Assembly (NCBI GenBank): GCA_017482685.1
Contig: JAFUMP010000029.1
Span: 1 to 52,782, forward strand
DNA: 52,782 nt
From: a bacterium
GTDB lineage: Bacteria; Cyanobacteriota; Vampirovibrionia; Gastranaerophilales; Gastranaerophilaceae
Reading direction: 5' to 3'
The notes under the pieces: generated by a model
The model's input: only the letters and a program-made list of their open reading frames with translations
Database searches by the model: none
Told to the model about the DNA's origin: nothing
Shown: piece after piece, positions 1-8,491 of the stretch
Numbering within the stretch: position 1 is the first letter of the stretch
How the letters are laid out: the number at the start of each line of letters is the position of its first letter
Made by a program: the position numbers and the translations under genes

Positions 1-145
<145 letters not shown>

Positions 146-310
146 CTATTCCTTTAAATTTGCTACACTTACAGTGTATATTTTATCACTAACATGAACA
201 ACAGCCCATCTGAGTGGGTTAATGTTGAGTTTTGTTAATTCTTCTTCAAAATATTCTGTTGTCGGATTTTCATTATTCGGTATCTCTACTAATATTGATT
301 CTACTTGCAT
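146..310 (-). CDS. Small hypothetical protein upstream of ahcY (54 aa)
   Basis: A 54-codon frame starting MQVESILVEIPNNEN and ending SVANLKE. It has an AGGAC ribosome site 6 bases before the ATG and sits directly before ahcY with a 3-base gap. It has no signal peptide, membrane segment or cysteine. The composition, with a short acidic helix (TTEYFEEELTKL) followed by a beta-like stretch (RWAVVHVSDKIYTVSV), looks like a genuine small folded protein. I do not recognise the family. Tight spacing suggests translation coupled to ahcY, and a link to the methyl cycle is only a guess from position. Confidence 0.6.
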   Translation of the reverse strand: MQVESILVEIPNNENPTTEYFEEELTKLNINPLRWAVVHVSDKIYTVSVANLKE

Positions 311-345
311 TATTTGTCCTTTATTGCTAACTCAAAAATAATGAT

Positions 346-363
346 GGTGCATTGCAATGCACC
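346..363. repeat. Perfect 18-bp palindrome
   Basis: GGTGCATTGCAATGCACC reads the same on both strands. It lies in the gap between two tiny minus-strand genes, with no T-run on either side that would make it a standard terminator. It resembles short intergenic palindromes dispersed in bacterial genomes. Only one full copy is in this window. Confidence 0.6.
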
Positions 364-391
364 CTACTATCTCACCCAGCAATTATAAATC

Positions 392-639
392 TTAATCTAC
401 ATGCGTATAAAAATTACATTCTTTTTTTAAAAGCCCCAACTTTTCTCCGAATTGTCTATATTTATTAGCAAACCATTCTTTGATTACGTTAGTTTTTTCA
501 TTGCACCACGTTTTATCATTAATTCTTTTGCTTCATCAATTGGAAGGTTTTTTAATTCTTCAATAGAACATCTTGTACTTTTCTCCAGATGTTTAATAGT
601 TTCTTTTGATAATTGATATTTTATTGCAGGTACATTCAT
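392..639 (-). pseudogene. Small hypothetical gene, apparently frameshifted
   Basis: The frame opening at base 639 (MNVPAIKYQLSKETIKHLEK...) stops at 484 after 51 codons. The frame shifted by one base continues without a stop to 392 with protein-like sequence (NVIKEWFANKYRQFGEKLGL) and has no usable ATG of its own. The switch falls at a run of six A (sense strand ATGAAAAAACTAACG). The simplest reading is one roughly 82-aa protein broken by a one-base indel, or read by frameshifting. The N-terminal part (CSIEELKNLPIDEAKELMIKRG) is helical and charged. The family is not recognised. If there is no frameshift, the gene is a 51-aa protein at 484-639. Confidence 0.45.
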
Positions 640-681
640 TTGACTTACCCCTATATTACCCCTATATTTAATCCTTTACCC

Positions 682-2517
682 CTATTCTACAGTTACGGAT
701 TTCGCTAAATTTCTTGGTTGATCAACATCTTTGCCTAAAAATTCTGCAATATAATAAGCTAATAACTGTAGTGGAACAATTGCAAGAGCTGGTGAAAGCA
801 TTTCATCAACTTCAGGAACTCTAATTATTGATTCAAATAAATCTTCTAATTTTTTATCTGTTGAATTTGTTAATGCTATCATTCTTGCATTACGAGCTTT
901 TGCTTCTTCTGAATTTGAAAGTATTTTTTCGTAAACTTTGCCTAGCATTAAAATTGAAAGAACTGGCATTGATTCATCTAACATAGCAATTGGGCCGTGT
1001 TTAAGTTCACCGGCAGTGTATCCTGTTGCATTAATATAGCTAATTTCTTTTAATTTTAAAGCTCCTTCTAAAGCTGTTGGGAAATTAATTCCCCTTGCTA
1101 TGAAAATAAAATCTTTTGAATTTGCAAACTTCTTAGCGCAAGCTTGAATTTCTTCTTTGTGCGCCAAAATTTCTTCAATTTTTTGAGGTAATATAATTAA
1201 TTCGTGTTTTAATTTTTCTAAATTATTTTTCCCTTTTACTTCAGCCATATAGATTGCTAATAAATAGAAAGAAAGTACTTGAGCCATATAAGACTTTGTC
1301 GCAGCAACTGAAACTTCTATTCCAGCGTTTACAGGTATTAAACTATCAGCTTCTCGAGCCATAGTAGAATCAGGGCGATTTGTTACGATTAAAATATGTG
1401 AGCCAAGCGCTTTTGCTTGTCTTACAGCAGTAATTGTATCAGCGGTTTCACCAGATTGCGAAACTCCAATTACAAGAGTCTTTTCATCTGTAATAGTTCT
1501 TCTGTAGATAAACTCACTTGCAGGTTCAACATCTACTGGTATTCCACAAAAATCTTCTATTATATACTTACCTATCATTGCAGCGTGTAAAGAAGTTCCG
1601 CAAGCAACGATTTGGATACGATTAAGTTCTTTTAATTTATCTTTATTCAAAGTAACTTCGTTTAATGTAATGTTTTCATCCATCGCGCGAAGTTTACCTG
1701 AAAGAACATTTCTAACAACATCAGGCTGTTCATGGATTTCTTTTAGCATGAAATGTTTATATCCCATTTTGCTTAAAGCTACAGGCTCCCAAGGAAGATG
1801 CTCTATTTTCGGTTCTAAAATGTTTTTATTTGCATCAATGTATTTCATGGAATTAGGGGTTAATGTCACAATTTGATTATCGTCAATGTACATTGCTTTT
1901 TTTGTATGTTGAATAATTGCAGGAACATCAGAAGCTAAATAGTATTCGTTTTCACCAATTCCAACTAAAAGTGGCGCATTTCTTCTTGTTGCAACAATTG
2001 TATCTTTAACATCTTGGTGAATAACGCAAAGAGCATAAGCTCCTTCAATTTCTTTTGTAGCTAATCTTACAGCTTCTGTCAAATCTTTAGTTTGAGCGAA
2101 TTTTGAAGCAACTAAATGTGCAACAGTTTCAGTATCTGTTTGTGAACGGAAAGTGCATCCATTTTTTTCTAATCGTTCTCTTAGTTCTTTGTAATTCTCA
2201 ATAATTCCATTATGAACAACTGCAACTTTTCCGCAGTTACAAGAGTGAGGATGAGCGTTAACTGTTGTTGGAGCACCGTGAGTTGCCCAACGGATGTGAC
2301 CTATGCCAATTGTTGATTTTTCAACATGCTCTTTTTTTAGGGCAACAACATCTTTTAAGTTTTGAAGTTTTCCTTCTGCTTTGTATAGCTCAACTTGTCC
2401 ATTTACAGAAACTGCAACGCCAGCAGAGTCATAACCTCTATATTCAAGATTAGTTAGCCCTTCCAATAGAATATTAAGAGCTGATTTACTTCCTATATAT
2501 CCAACAATTCCGCACAT
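682..2517 (-). CDS. glmS: Glutamine-fructose-6-phosphate aminotransferase (isomerizing)
   Basis: This 611-aa protein is full length for GlmS. It starts MCGIVGYIG, so Cys2 becomes the N-terminal nucleophile of the glutaminase (GATase type 2) domain, about residues 2-220. Two SIS sugar-isomerase domains follow (about 290-425 with VACGTSLHAA, and about 460-595 with ARGINFPTALEGALKLKEISY). It ends with the conserved DQPRNLAKSVTVE. The enzyme makes glucosamine-6-phosphate from fructose-6-phosphate and glutamine, the entry to peptidoglycan and lipopolysaccharide amino sugars. An AGAGAGGT ribosome site precedes the ATG. No glmS ribozyme is visible in the 57-base gap upstream. Confidence 0.97.
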   Translation of the reverse strand: MCGIVGYIGSKSALNILLEGLTNLEYRGYDSAGVAVSVNGQVELYKAEGKLQNLKDVVALKKEHVEKSTIGIGHIRWATHGAPTTVNAHPHSCNCGKVAVVHNGIIENYKELRERLEKNGCTFRSQTDTETVAHLVASKFAQTKDLTEAVRLATKEIEGAYALCVIHQDVKDTIVATRRNAPLLVGIGENEYYLASDVPAIIQHTKKAMYIDDNQIVTLTPNSMKYIDANKNILEPKIEHLPWEPVALSKMGYKHFMLKEIHEQPDVVRNVLSGKLRAMDENITLNEVTLNKDKLKELNRIQIVACGTSLHAAMIGKYIIEDFCGIPVDVEPASEFIYRRTITDEKTLVIGVSQSGETADTITAVRQAKALGSHILIVTNRPDSTMAREADSLIPVNAGIEVSVAATKSYMAQVLSFYLLAIYMAEVKGKNNLEKLKHELIILPQKIEEILAHKEEIQACAKKFANSKDFIFIARGINFPTALEGALKLKEISYINATGYTAGELKHGPIAMLDESMPVLSILMLGKVYEKILSNSEEAKARNARMIALTNSTDKKLEDLFESIIRVPEVDEMLSPALAIVPLQLLAYYIAEFLGKDVDQPRNLAKSVTVE

Positions 2518-2574
2518 ACTTACCTCTCTTTAGAATTTATACCCTCATTTTATCATAAAATTTTTTTGTGCTTA

Positions 2575-2862
2575 TTAAGATTTTTTAAAGACTTTTTTTA
2601 AACCTAAAATTGCTAAAATCGCAAGTACAATTCCACCAAAAACTTTAGCAAAGTTAAAAGCATTACGTTTTTCTTCGATTTTTGAATCATTGTAAATATC
2701 TTGATTTAAAGCTTTTATTCTTTTGTTGGCATCCCTATCATTATAAAGATGCATTGTTGGCAACGTATTTGGTGCAGTAACCGCTTTTTTAGGTGGTCTT
2801 TGCACTTTTGCATTAGTAGAATAATGAGCATTTAAATTTTGAGTGTTGTTTATTTCTGACAT
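2575..2862 (-). CDS. Small C-terminally membrane-anchored protein (95 aa)
   Basis: The first 65 or so residues are polar, Asn-rich and charged (MSEINNTQNLNAHYS...). They are followed by one hydrophobic helix at about 70-88 (FAKVFGGIVLAILAILGL) and a basic tail (KKVFKKS), the layout of a tail-anchored membrane protein. It begins 3 bases after the stop of the GNAT-like gene, so the two form an operon driven from about 3.5 kb. The family is not recognised. A similar anchor with a basic end occurs in the 159-aa protein at 27139-27618, and a related one closes the glycosyltransferase at 3772-6633. Confidence 0.7.
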   Translation of the reverse strand: MSEINNTQNLNAHYSTNAKVQRPPKKAVTAPNTLPTMHLYNDRDANKRIKALNQDIYNDSKIEEKRNAFNFAKVFGGIVLAILAILGLKKVFKKS

Positions 2863-2865
2863 ATT

Positions 2866-3480
2866 CTAGAACACATCTCCATATCGTAAAAGTTTTTGTA
2901 AATTAGATTTTGGAAGATACATCATACCCGTTTGGGGCGGTAAATCTGGTATTTTTTGTATAATACAATCTTTAATGTATTCATTTGCATTTGGATCCAT
3001 AAACCTAAACCCTAATTTATAGAAAAATTGTGCAGGCGAAGATTCTTTCCAGACTGGAGCACAGAATGTTACAATTCTTCCTTCCGCCTTTGAATCAAAG
3101 AACGCTTTTTCTGCTAATCCTTTTAACGCTTCAGTACCAAGTCCACATTTGACTTTAGGTGATTGAATGTAATCTATAACGTAGGAATTTTTTAAATATT
3201 TTAACTTTCTTTTTGGTTTTGGAGATTGGAAAAAATTTGAAGATCTATGAGATTCAATCTCTTCTTCTACAATATCAACATAGTCGTCATCTATTTCTCC
3301 TGCAATAATTATATTATCACCACGTTTAAATTTTTTGACTCGTAGCGTCGCTTTTTCCTTAATAAGAGGAGTTTTAAATGATAAAATTGGTGGAGTTGCT
3401 ACGCTAAAGTGCGAAGTGTTTGTTTTAGCGACACTCATCTGTTGCATACGAGTGTCAACATTTGTAATGTTGTTAATCAT
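2866..3480 (-). CDS. GNAT-fold acetyltransferase-like protein with lineage-specific N-terminus
   Basis: The protein has 204 aa. Residues about 98-165 carry the GNAT signature: a beta strand (SYVIDYIQS), the acetyl-CoA-binding turn and helix (KCGLGTEALKGLAEKAF, about 111-127) and the motif-B-like helix (SPAQFFYKLGFRF, 148-160). The first 45 residues are Ser/Thr/Asn-rich, with a P-I-L-S-F-K motif at 31-36 that resembles short motifs in other orphan proteins here. The substrate is unknown. The conserved core is short, so it may act on a protein or be catalytically weak. It is first in a two-gene unit with the 95-aa membrane protein and has the shared promoter architecture upstream. Confidence 0.65.
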   Translation of the reverse strand: MINNITNVDTRMQQMSVAKTNTSHFSVATPPILSFKTPLIKEKATLRVKKFKRGDNIIIAGEIDDDYVDIVEEEIESHRSSNFFQSPKPKRKLKYLKNSYVIDYIQSPKVKCGLGTEALKGLAEKAFFDSKAEGRIVTFCAPVWKESSPAQFFYKLGFRFMDPNANEYIKDCIIQKIPDLPPQTGMMYLPKSNLQKLLRYGDVF

Positions 3481-3501
3481 ACGTAAACCTAACCTAAATT
3501 T

Positions 3502-3585
3502 CTAACCTTATATATATAAAGTTTTTTTGTTGAAAAAAATTGCTTTTTTTTATAAAGAAGAAAAGATATTTTAACAAAACTTTAC
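3502..3585 (-). promoter_or_regulatory. Shared orphan-gene promoter architecture, copy a
   Basis: In the direction of the GNAT-like gene this stretch reads box 1 GTAAAGTTTTGTTAAAAT (3585-3568), then GCAATTTTTTTCA (3543-3531), then CTTTATATATATAAGGTTAG (3521-3502). The same elements in the same order lie upstream of several other genes in the window. The TATATA is placed as a -10 element. The role of the upstream boxes is inferred from recurrence. Confidence 0.55.
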
Positions 3586-3771
3586 ATTCTCTAAGTTGAA
3601 ATATTAGTTAACAAAACTATTGTCAAAATTAATTAAATTATATAGAATAGTAAAAACCCACTTAATAAAAATTTACTTTAAGGTTCTTAACAATTGGGGA
3701 TGTAAGTAACAAATTTTATTATTACGAGTTTTGAGATTAATAATAGTGTGTATTAATACAAGGAGACATTC

Positions 3772-6633
3772 ATGAAGGTTAACGCTATCAGAAGTGCTTA
3801 TGTTGCAAATTTGCAACAGAAAAATTTGCGTATTAATAATATCCCACAAGAAACGGGGAGCTCAGCTCAGGAAGGAGTTTCCGTTATATCTTTTAGAGCT
3901 GGAAACAAAGCTCAGGCAATTGAGTGGTGCGTAGAAAATAAACCTTATTTTCAAAATGGTGGTGTAGCAACTGCAATTTCTGATAGAAGAACTTTAAGAG
4001 TTTCTGATGCTGATCCAATAGTTGATGCAGCTCGTAGAAAAAATATAATGACGGAACCGCTTTCAAGTAAAGCTTTTGCGATGCCTTTTTATAATGGTTC
4101 TCTTAAATACGATAGCGAAGCTGGTATTTTGAAAAACGTTGAAGTTCCAAAAATCCCGTCAGGATTACCAGAGAATAGTCCTTTTAAAAAATATGAAGGT
4201 AAATATTGTCTTATAAATCATCCGAAGTTTCAAAATTATGTTAACGAATTAGAATTTTTTACCAAAGAAGGTGGCGTAAATCCGATTACTAAGCAAGACA
4301 ATTTAGCTTTAAATAAAAATGTTTTCATTTTGGAAGAAGTAAGTGGTGCTGCTAAAAAAATGGATTTTGGTGGAGTTGGTGATACGAAGATAAATCTATT
4401 CCGAGTCTATTATGATAAGGGTGGAAAACTTGTGCCAACGAATGATTTCCAAATATTTACAGATGTACAAGCGACTTGGACTGGGCCTTATAAAGAAGGT
4501 GGCTATGCATCATCTTCTGGTTTGTTAAGTCAAACTTGGAAGGGCAATGGAGATGCTAGATCAGCAAAAGCATTTGTAGAATTGACAGAAGATATTTGTG
4601 CTGATATGAGTAAAAACGGTACAAAATTTGATCCTGCAACTATTGTTTGTAATGATTCACAGGCTTCATATAGTATTGAATACATGGCACAAAAATCAGC
4701 TGAAGGTAAAGAGTTTTGGCAAGGTAAAAAACCGACTCTAATTGGTCATAATATGGGTGATGGTTATATTGGTAAAACTTCTTATATGAATATGTTTGTA
4801 AATATTGCAGATAAAGATTTAAGACTTGCAGTCTCTAAAGACCCTAAGTATGTAGAGGCTTTAATGGCAGGTGATGAAGCAGTTAATCAATATTTTTCAG
4901 ACCTTATTCCTGAAGTTATGAAAGACAAACAATCTGGCGTAAGTCCATTTAAGAACGCTGTATATTATGCTGATCATGGATTTGTTCCAACAATAAGTTC
5001 AGTGTCAGAGCCTTATGTTGAAAAAATTGTTAAAGATCCTACTTTTGCGCCAGCAATGCATGATGATTTGAAGAAACTTTATGAAAAAGGACGTTTACAC
5101 GGGATTCTCAATTCAATGGAGGACGTGAGTATGGATCCTTATTCGCAAGGTATAGAAGGTTATTATAAACAAGAATATGTTTTCCCTGAGGGAGTTAAGG
5201 TTGATGGCCAAACTGGGTATAAGATTTCTACAATGAAAACTTATGATCAAAATTTGGTTAATGAGAATTTTGTTGATATTCAACACGTAAGAGAGGTAAA
5301 AAGACAGAATAAAGTTTCTTTGTTTGAAAGATTAAACAAAGATGCGTTGGAACAATTAAACAAATTAAAAGAAGTAAAAGGCCATGAAACAGATCTTGCA
5401 ACATTAGTTGCTGGTCAGAGTCATAGAAAAGTAGAAGTTTACGGCTATATTGATAAAAGGATTTTGGATGAAGTAAGAAAACCTAATAGTGATGTAAAAC
5501 TTCTAACTGCTTGGGGACGTGGTGATACTCAAAAAGGTTTAGATACTGTTCTTGAATCTTTTGAAAAATATGTACTTGGTGTTGGTAGTAGTGATAAAAA
5601 TACAGTATTGGTTCTTGGTGGGGATTTAAATGGTACTGTAGAGGAGTCTACTATTAAAAAAGTTGTTCAACGAATGAATAAAAATCCTGAAATAAGAGGA
5701 AGATTTGTATTCTTAAATGGTTTTGCGCCAAATAAACCATTGGCGAGTGCTGCTGATTTTGCAGTATTTCCTTCAAGATTTGCACCATGCGAGTTAACCG
5801 ACTTAGAATCAATGAAAGTATTTTGTAGTCCGATAGTTACAGATTGTCAGGGGCTACATCAAAAGAATTTTGACGCAAGAATAGCTGAAGAAGCTGGTAA
5901 AGTGACTGGTTATAAGACAATACACGAATACCACGAGTCAATAGATAAACTTACTAAAGCTTTACCAGAAAAAAGCTCAACAAAAGGTATTTTAGACAGA
6001 GAGGACTTAAAGAAAGCAATAGAAAAATTCCGTGGAGAAATAAAAGAAGACTATCGAATAAGACATGCTGGAAAAGAAATGTCCGAAGAAATGGTTGATA
6101 AAGAAATTTTGCAAAATGCTTCAAAAAATTATGAATATAATTTTAAAGTATTAAGACCATTTAGAGATCAAGTAATTGCTGATGACTTAGCTGAATGCTA
6201 CCGTAGAGCATTAATAGAAGATAGAAATAAAGAAATCCAAACAACAATGGTTAAGAACCATTTGAAACAGTATACTGATTGGGAAAGAAACGGTGCATTA
6301 AATACAGGTGGAGAATCTTCAGCTCAGAGATATAGAAAATTACATTTCCAAAAAGACAGTTATGCATCTGTAAAAAAAGAGGACACTCTTTTATATAAAC
6401 TAAGAGAAAAATGCCGTGAAAATGGTGTATTTGAAAGAGCAAAATCTCAAACAGAAAATTCTGTACCTAAAGAGGTTTCTTTTGGGCAAAAAATAACTAA
6501 GTTTTTAAGGTCAAAGTCAGGTAAATGGACGATGGGAATAGCTGGTGCTTTTGCATTAGCAGGTTTAGGATATGGAATTTATAAGATATCTTCAGATGAA
6601 GAACAGACAAAGCATTTATCTACAATAGGTTAA
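3772..6633 (+). CDS. Starch/glycogen-synthase-like GT5 glycosyltransferase with N-terminal motif and C-terminal membrane anchor
   Basis: This 953-aa protein is almost twice the length of bacterial GlgA. GT-B features include a degenerate N-terminal sugar-nucleotide loop (PYFQNGGVATAISD, about 59-71), EKGRLHGILNSMEDVSMDP, the GRGDTQKGLD segment (about 583-592, matching the R-x-x-x-QKG motif of GT5) and FPSRFAPCELTDLESM (about 666-681, matching F-x-PSRFEPCGL). The GT5 loop lysine of K-x-GG is Gln here, so ADP-glucose use is uncertain. Residues 1-45 hold an Asn/Gln-rich lead with VISFRAG. The tail has a charged helical stretch and a hydrophobic helix at about 920-938. An AAGGAG ribosome site precedes the ATG. 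It probably makes or modifies a glucan at a membrane. Confidence 0.8.
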   Translation: MKVNAIRSAYVANLQQKNLRINNIPQETGSSAQEGVSVISFRAGNKAQAIEWCVENKPYFQNGGVATAISDRRTLRVSDADPIVDAARRKNIMTEPLSSKAFAMPFYNGSLKYDSEAGILKNVEVPKIPSGLPENSPFKKYEGKYCLINHPKFQNYVNELEFFTKEGGVNPITKQDNLALNKNVFILEEVSGAAKKMDFGGVGDTKINLFRVYYDKGGKLVPTNDFQIFTDVQATWTGPYKEGGYASSSGLLSQTWKGNGDARSAKAFVELTEDICADMSKNGTKFDPATIVCNDSQASYSIEYMAQKSAEGKEFWQGKKPTLIGHNMGDGYIGKTSYMNMFVNIADKDLRLAVSKDPKYVEALMAGDEAVNQYFSDLIPEVMKDKQSGVSPFKNAVYYADHGFVPTISSVSEPYVEKIVKDPTFAPAMHDDLKKLYEKGRLHGILNSMEDVSMDPYSQGIEGYYKQEYVFPEGVKVDGQTGYKISTMKTYDQNLVNENFVDIQHVREVKRQNKVSLFERLNKDALEQLNKLKEVKGHETDLATLVAGQSHRKVEVYGYIDKRILDEVRKPNSDVKLLTAWGRGDTQKGLDTVLESFEKYVLGVGSSDKNTVLVLGGDLNGTVEESTIKKVVQRMNKNPEIRGRFVFLNGFAPNKPLASAADFAVFPSRFAPCELTDLESMKVFCSPIVTDCQGLHQKNFDARIAEEAGKVTGYKTIHEYHESIDKLTKALPEKSSTKGILDREDLKKAIEKFRGEIKEDYRIRHAGKEMSEEMVDKEILQNASKNYEYNFKVLRPFRDQVIADDLAECYRRALIEDRNKEIQTTMVKNHLKQYTDWERNGALNTGGESSAQRYRKLHFQKDSYASVKKEDTLLYKLREKCRENGVFERAKSQTENSVPKEVSFGQKITKFLRSKSGKWTMGIAGAFALAGLGYGIYKISSDEEQTKHLSTIG

Positions 6634-6640
6634 ATTTAAT

Positions 6641-6669
6641 AAAGGGTGCAGTTGAATCTGCACCCTTTA
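6641..6669 (+). terminator. Hairpin after the GT5-like gene
   Basis: AAAGGGTGCAG and CTGCACCCTTT form an 11-bp stem around a 6-base loop (TTGAAT), starting 7 bases after the stop codon. The T-run is only that of the stem end. Confidence 0.75.
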
Positions 6670-6686
6670 TGTTATAAAATTAGTCT

Positions 6687-7298
6687 ATGATTATAAAGAG
6701 TTTTATTTTACCACCTATAGAAAACAATAATTATTTAATTATTGATGAAATATCAAGAGAAGCAGCTCTTGTAGATTGTAGTAGCTTTGATGAAAGCATA
6801 CAATTAGAATTAAAAAAACAAAATGCAAACTTAAAATATGTTTTTTTAACTCATGGGCATTTTGATCACATTGGTGGATTAAATGATTTGCCACCTAGCG
6901 TAAAAGTTTTAATGCATTCCTCTGATATGGAATGGGTTAAGGAAGTGAATACTTATTTACCAATGTTAGGGATGCCATCTATGGAAATTCCTAAGATTGA
7001 TGAGTTTATAAAAGATGGCGATATCATTAATTTAGGTAGCTTAGAAATTAAAGTTATTCATACTCCAGGACATACTCAGGGCGGAGTTTGTTTTTACGTT
7101 GATGGAAATTTATTTTCTGGCGATACAATTTTTAGAGAATCTGTTGGTCGTTGCGATTTGCCAGGTGGAAATTTTAATCAAATTGTAGAAAGTATAGAAA
7201 ATCGTATTTTTACTTTGCCCGAAGAAACCGTTATTTACCCTGGACATGGAAGGACAACAACTGTTGCTTGGGAGAAAAAGCATAATAGCTATATGTAA
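6687..7298 (+). CDS. Metallo-beta-lactamase-fold hydrolase, glyoxalase II-like
   Basis: The protein has 203 aa. THGHFDHIGG at residues 55-64 supplies the first metal cluster (H56, H58, D60, H61). HTPGHTQGG supplies the next His, SGDTIF the bridging Asp and YPGHGRTT the last His. This spacing fits the short single-domain glyoxalase II-like family (YcbL / hydroxyacylglutathione-hydrolase-like), which lacks the C-terminal glutathione-binding domain of full GloB. It probably hydrolyses a thioester in the cytoplasm. The natural substrate cannot be read from sequence. No strong ribosome site is seen before the ATG, which lies just after the upstream hairpin. Confidence 0.88.
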   Translation: MIIKSFILPPIENNNYLIIDEISREAALVDCSSFDESIQLELKKQNANLKYVFLTHGHFDHIGGLNDLPPSVKVLMHSSDMEWVKEVNTYLPMLGMPSMEIPKIDEFIKDGDIINLGSLEIKVIHTPGHTQGGVCFYVDGNLFSGDTIFRESVGRCDLPGGNFNQIVESIENRIFTLPEETVIYPGHGRTTTVAWEKKHNSYM

Positions 7299-7407
7299 GC
7301 TAAAATTTGATAAAAATCCATAAAGGTATTTTTTATTTTGGTAAATATTCTCTTTCATGTTAAAATTAACTTAAAGGTAAAAGTCTAAAATGAAAGGGAT
7401 TAATCTT

Positions 7408-8205
7408 ATGGAAAAATTGGCAGATATTGGTGTTTTTGGCGGTTCAGGGTTTTATAGCTTTTTAGAAGACATTAAAGAAGTTAAAATCGATACTCCTTAT
7501 GGAATGCCATCTGATAGCTTATTTATTGGAAAAATAGGAAACCATAGAGTTGCGTTTATGCCTCGTCATGGTAGAAATCATTCAATCCTTCCACATATGA
7601 TTAATTTCCGTGCAAATGTTTGGGCTATGAAACACGTTGGATGTACAAGAGTTATTTCACCTTGCGCAGCTGGTAGCTTGCAAAAACACGTAGCACCTGG
7701 GCATTTTGTAATTTGTGATCAATTTGTAGATTGGACTGATGGCAGAAAATCAACTTTCTTTGAAGGCCCTACTTGTTATCACCCATCTCCAGCTGAAACA
7801 TATTGTCCTGAATTAAGAGAGTTGGCGATTAAAACAGCTAAAGATTTAGGAATTACTGTTCATGAAAACGGAACAGTTGTTGTAATCAACGGCCCAAGAT
7901 TTTCTACAAAAGCTGAATCTAAATTCTTTACTAATCAAGGTTGGGAAGTTATTAATATGACAGCATTCCCAGAAGCTTATTTAGTAAAAGAAATGGATAT
8001 GTGTCCACTTAATATATCATTAATTACAGATTATGATGCTGGTCTTGTAGGTGATGTACCACCAGTTTCTCATTCAGAAGTAATAAAAGTGTTCAATAGT
8101 AATTTAGATAATTTGAAAAAACTTTTATTTACTATGATTGAAAATATTCCTGCTGAAAATAACAATTGTGAATGTGCTAAAACAACTGCAAATTCTCACG
8201 TATAG
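7408..8205 (+). CDS. mtnP: S-methyl-5'-thioadenosine phosphorylase
   Basis: Signature segments are IGVFGGSGFYSF (phosphate-binding start), MPRHGRNHSILPHMINFRANVWAMK, CAAGSLQKHVAPGHFVICDQFVD, GPRFSTKAES and INMTAFPEAYLVKEM. These match the MTA phosphorylase branch of purine nucleoside phosphorylases. The enzyme cleaves methylthioadenosine, a by-product of polyamine synthesis, to adenine and methylthioribose-1-phosphate. I place the start at 7408 (MEKLADIG) rather than at an ATG six codons upstream. The family begins just before the GGSG loop, and AAAGGG lies 8 bases before this ATG. The tail (ENNNCECAKTTANSHV) is polar and extra to the fold. Confidence 0.93.
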   Translation: MEKLADIGVFGGSGFYSFLEDIKEVKIDTPYGMPSDSLFIGKIGNHRVAFMPRHGRNHSILPHMINFRANVWAMKHVGCTRVISPCAAGSLQKHVAPGHFVICDQFVDWTDGRKSTFFEGPTCYHPSPAETYCPELRELAIKTAKDLGITVHENGTVVVINGPRFSTKAESKFFTNQGWEVINMTAFPEAYLVKEMDMCPLNISLITDYDAGLVGDVPPVSHSEVIKVFNSNLDNLKKLLFTMIENIPAENNNCECAKTTANSHV

Positions 8206-8224
8206 GGAGGAGTTTGAATATAAA

Positions 8225-8491
8225 ATGATAACAAGAGTTGTAAATCAATTATTTTATTTTTATTACATAATAATAATTTTAAGAATATTTTTAACTTGGA
8301 TTCCATCAATTGATTGGCAACAACAGCCATTCAATTGGTTGCGTTCGATTACAGATCCGTTTCTAAATATATTTAGAGGAATCATTCCTCCGATAGGCGG
8401 AGTTTTAGACATATCACCAGTTATTGCGATTATTTTATTACAGCTAATGCAAGGGCTTGTTGTTGGAATGCTTGCTGGATTAGGACTATGA
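8225..8491 (+). CDS. YggT-family membrane protein
   Basis: This 88-aa protein has two hydrophobic helices (FYFYYIIIILRIFLTWI and ISPVIAIILLQLMQGLVVGML) flanking the family signature NWLRSITDPFLNIFRGIIPPIGG. YggT proteins (CCB3/YlmG in plastids and Gram-positives) are small membrane proteins linked to cytochrome b6f maturation or cell-division-gene clusters; their biochemical role is unsettled. The ATG at 8225 follows a GGGAGGAG site 14 bases upstream. The open frame extends further upstream, but that part overlaps mtnP and is not YggT-like. Its last codon overlaps the next gene's start (ATGA), so translation is probably coupled. Confidence 0.9.
   Translation: MITRVVNQLFYFYYIIIILRIFLTWIPSIDWQQQPFNWLRSITDPFLNIFRGIIPPIGGVLDISPVIAIILLQLMQGLVVGMLAGLGL

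Noticed and set aside
2518..2574. glmS ribozyme upstream of glmS
   Set aside because: The gap is 57 bases and AT-rich, too short for the ribozyme core, with none of its conserved segments.
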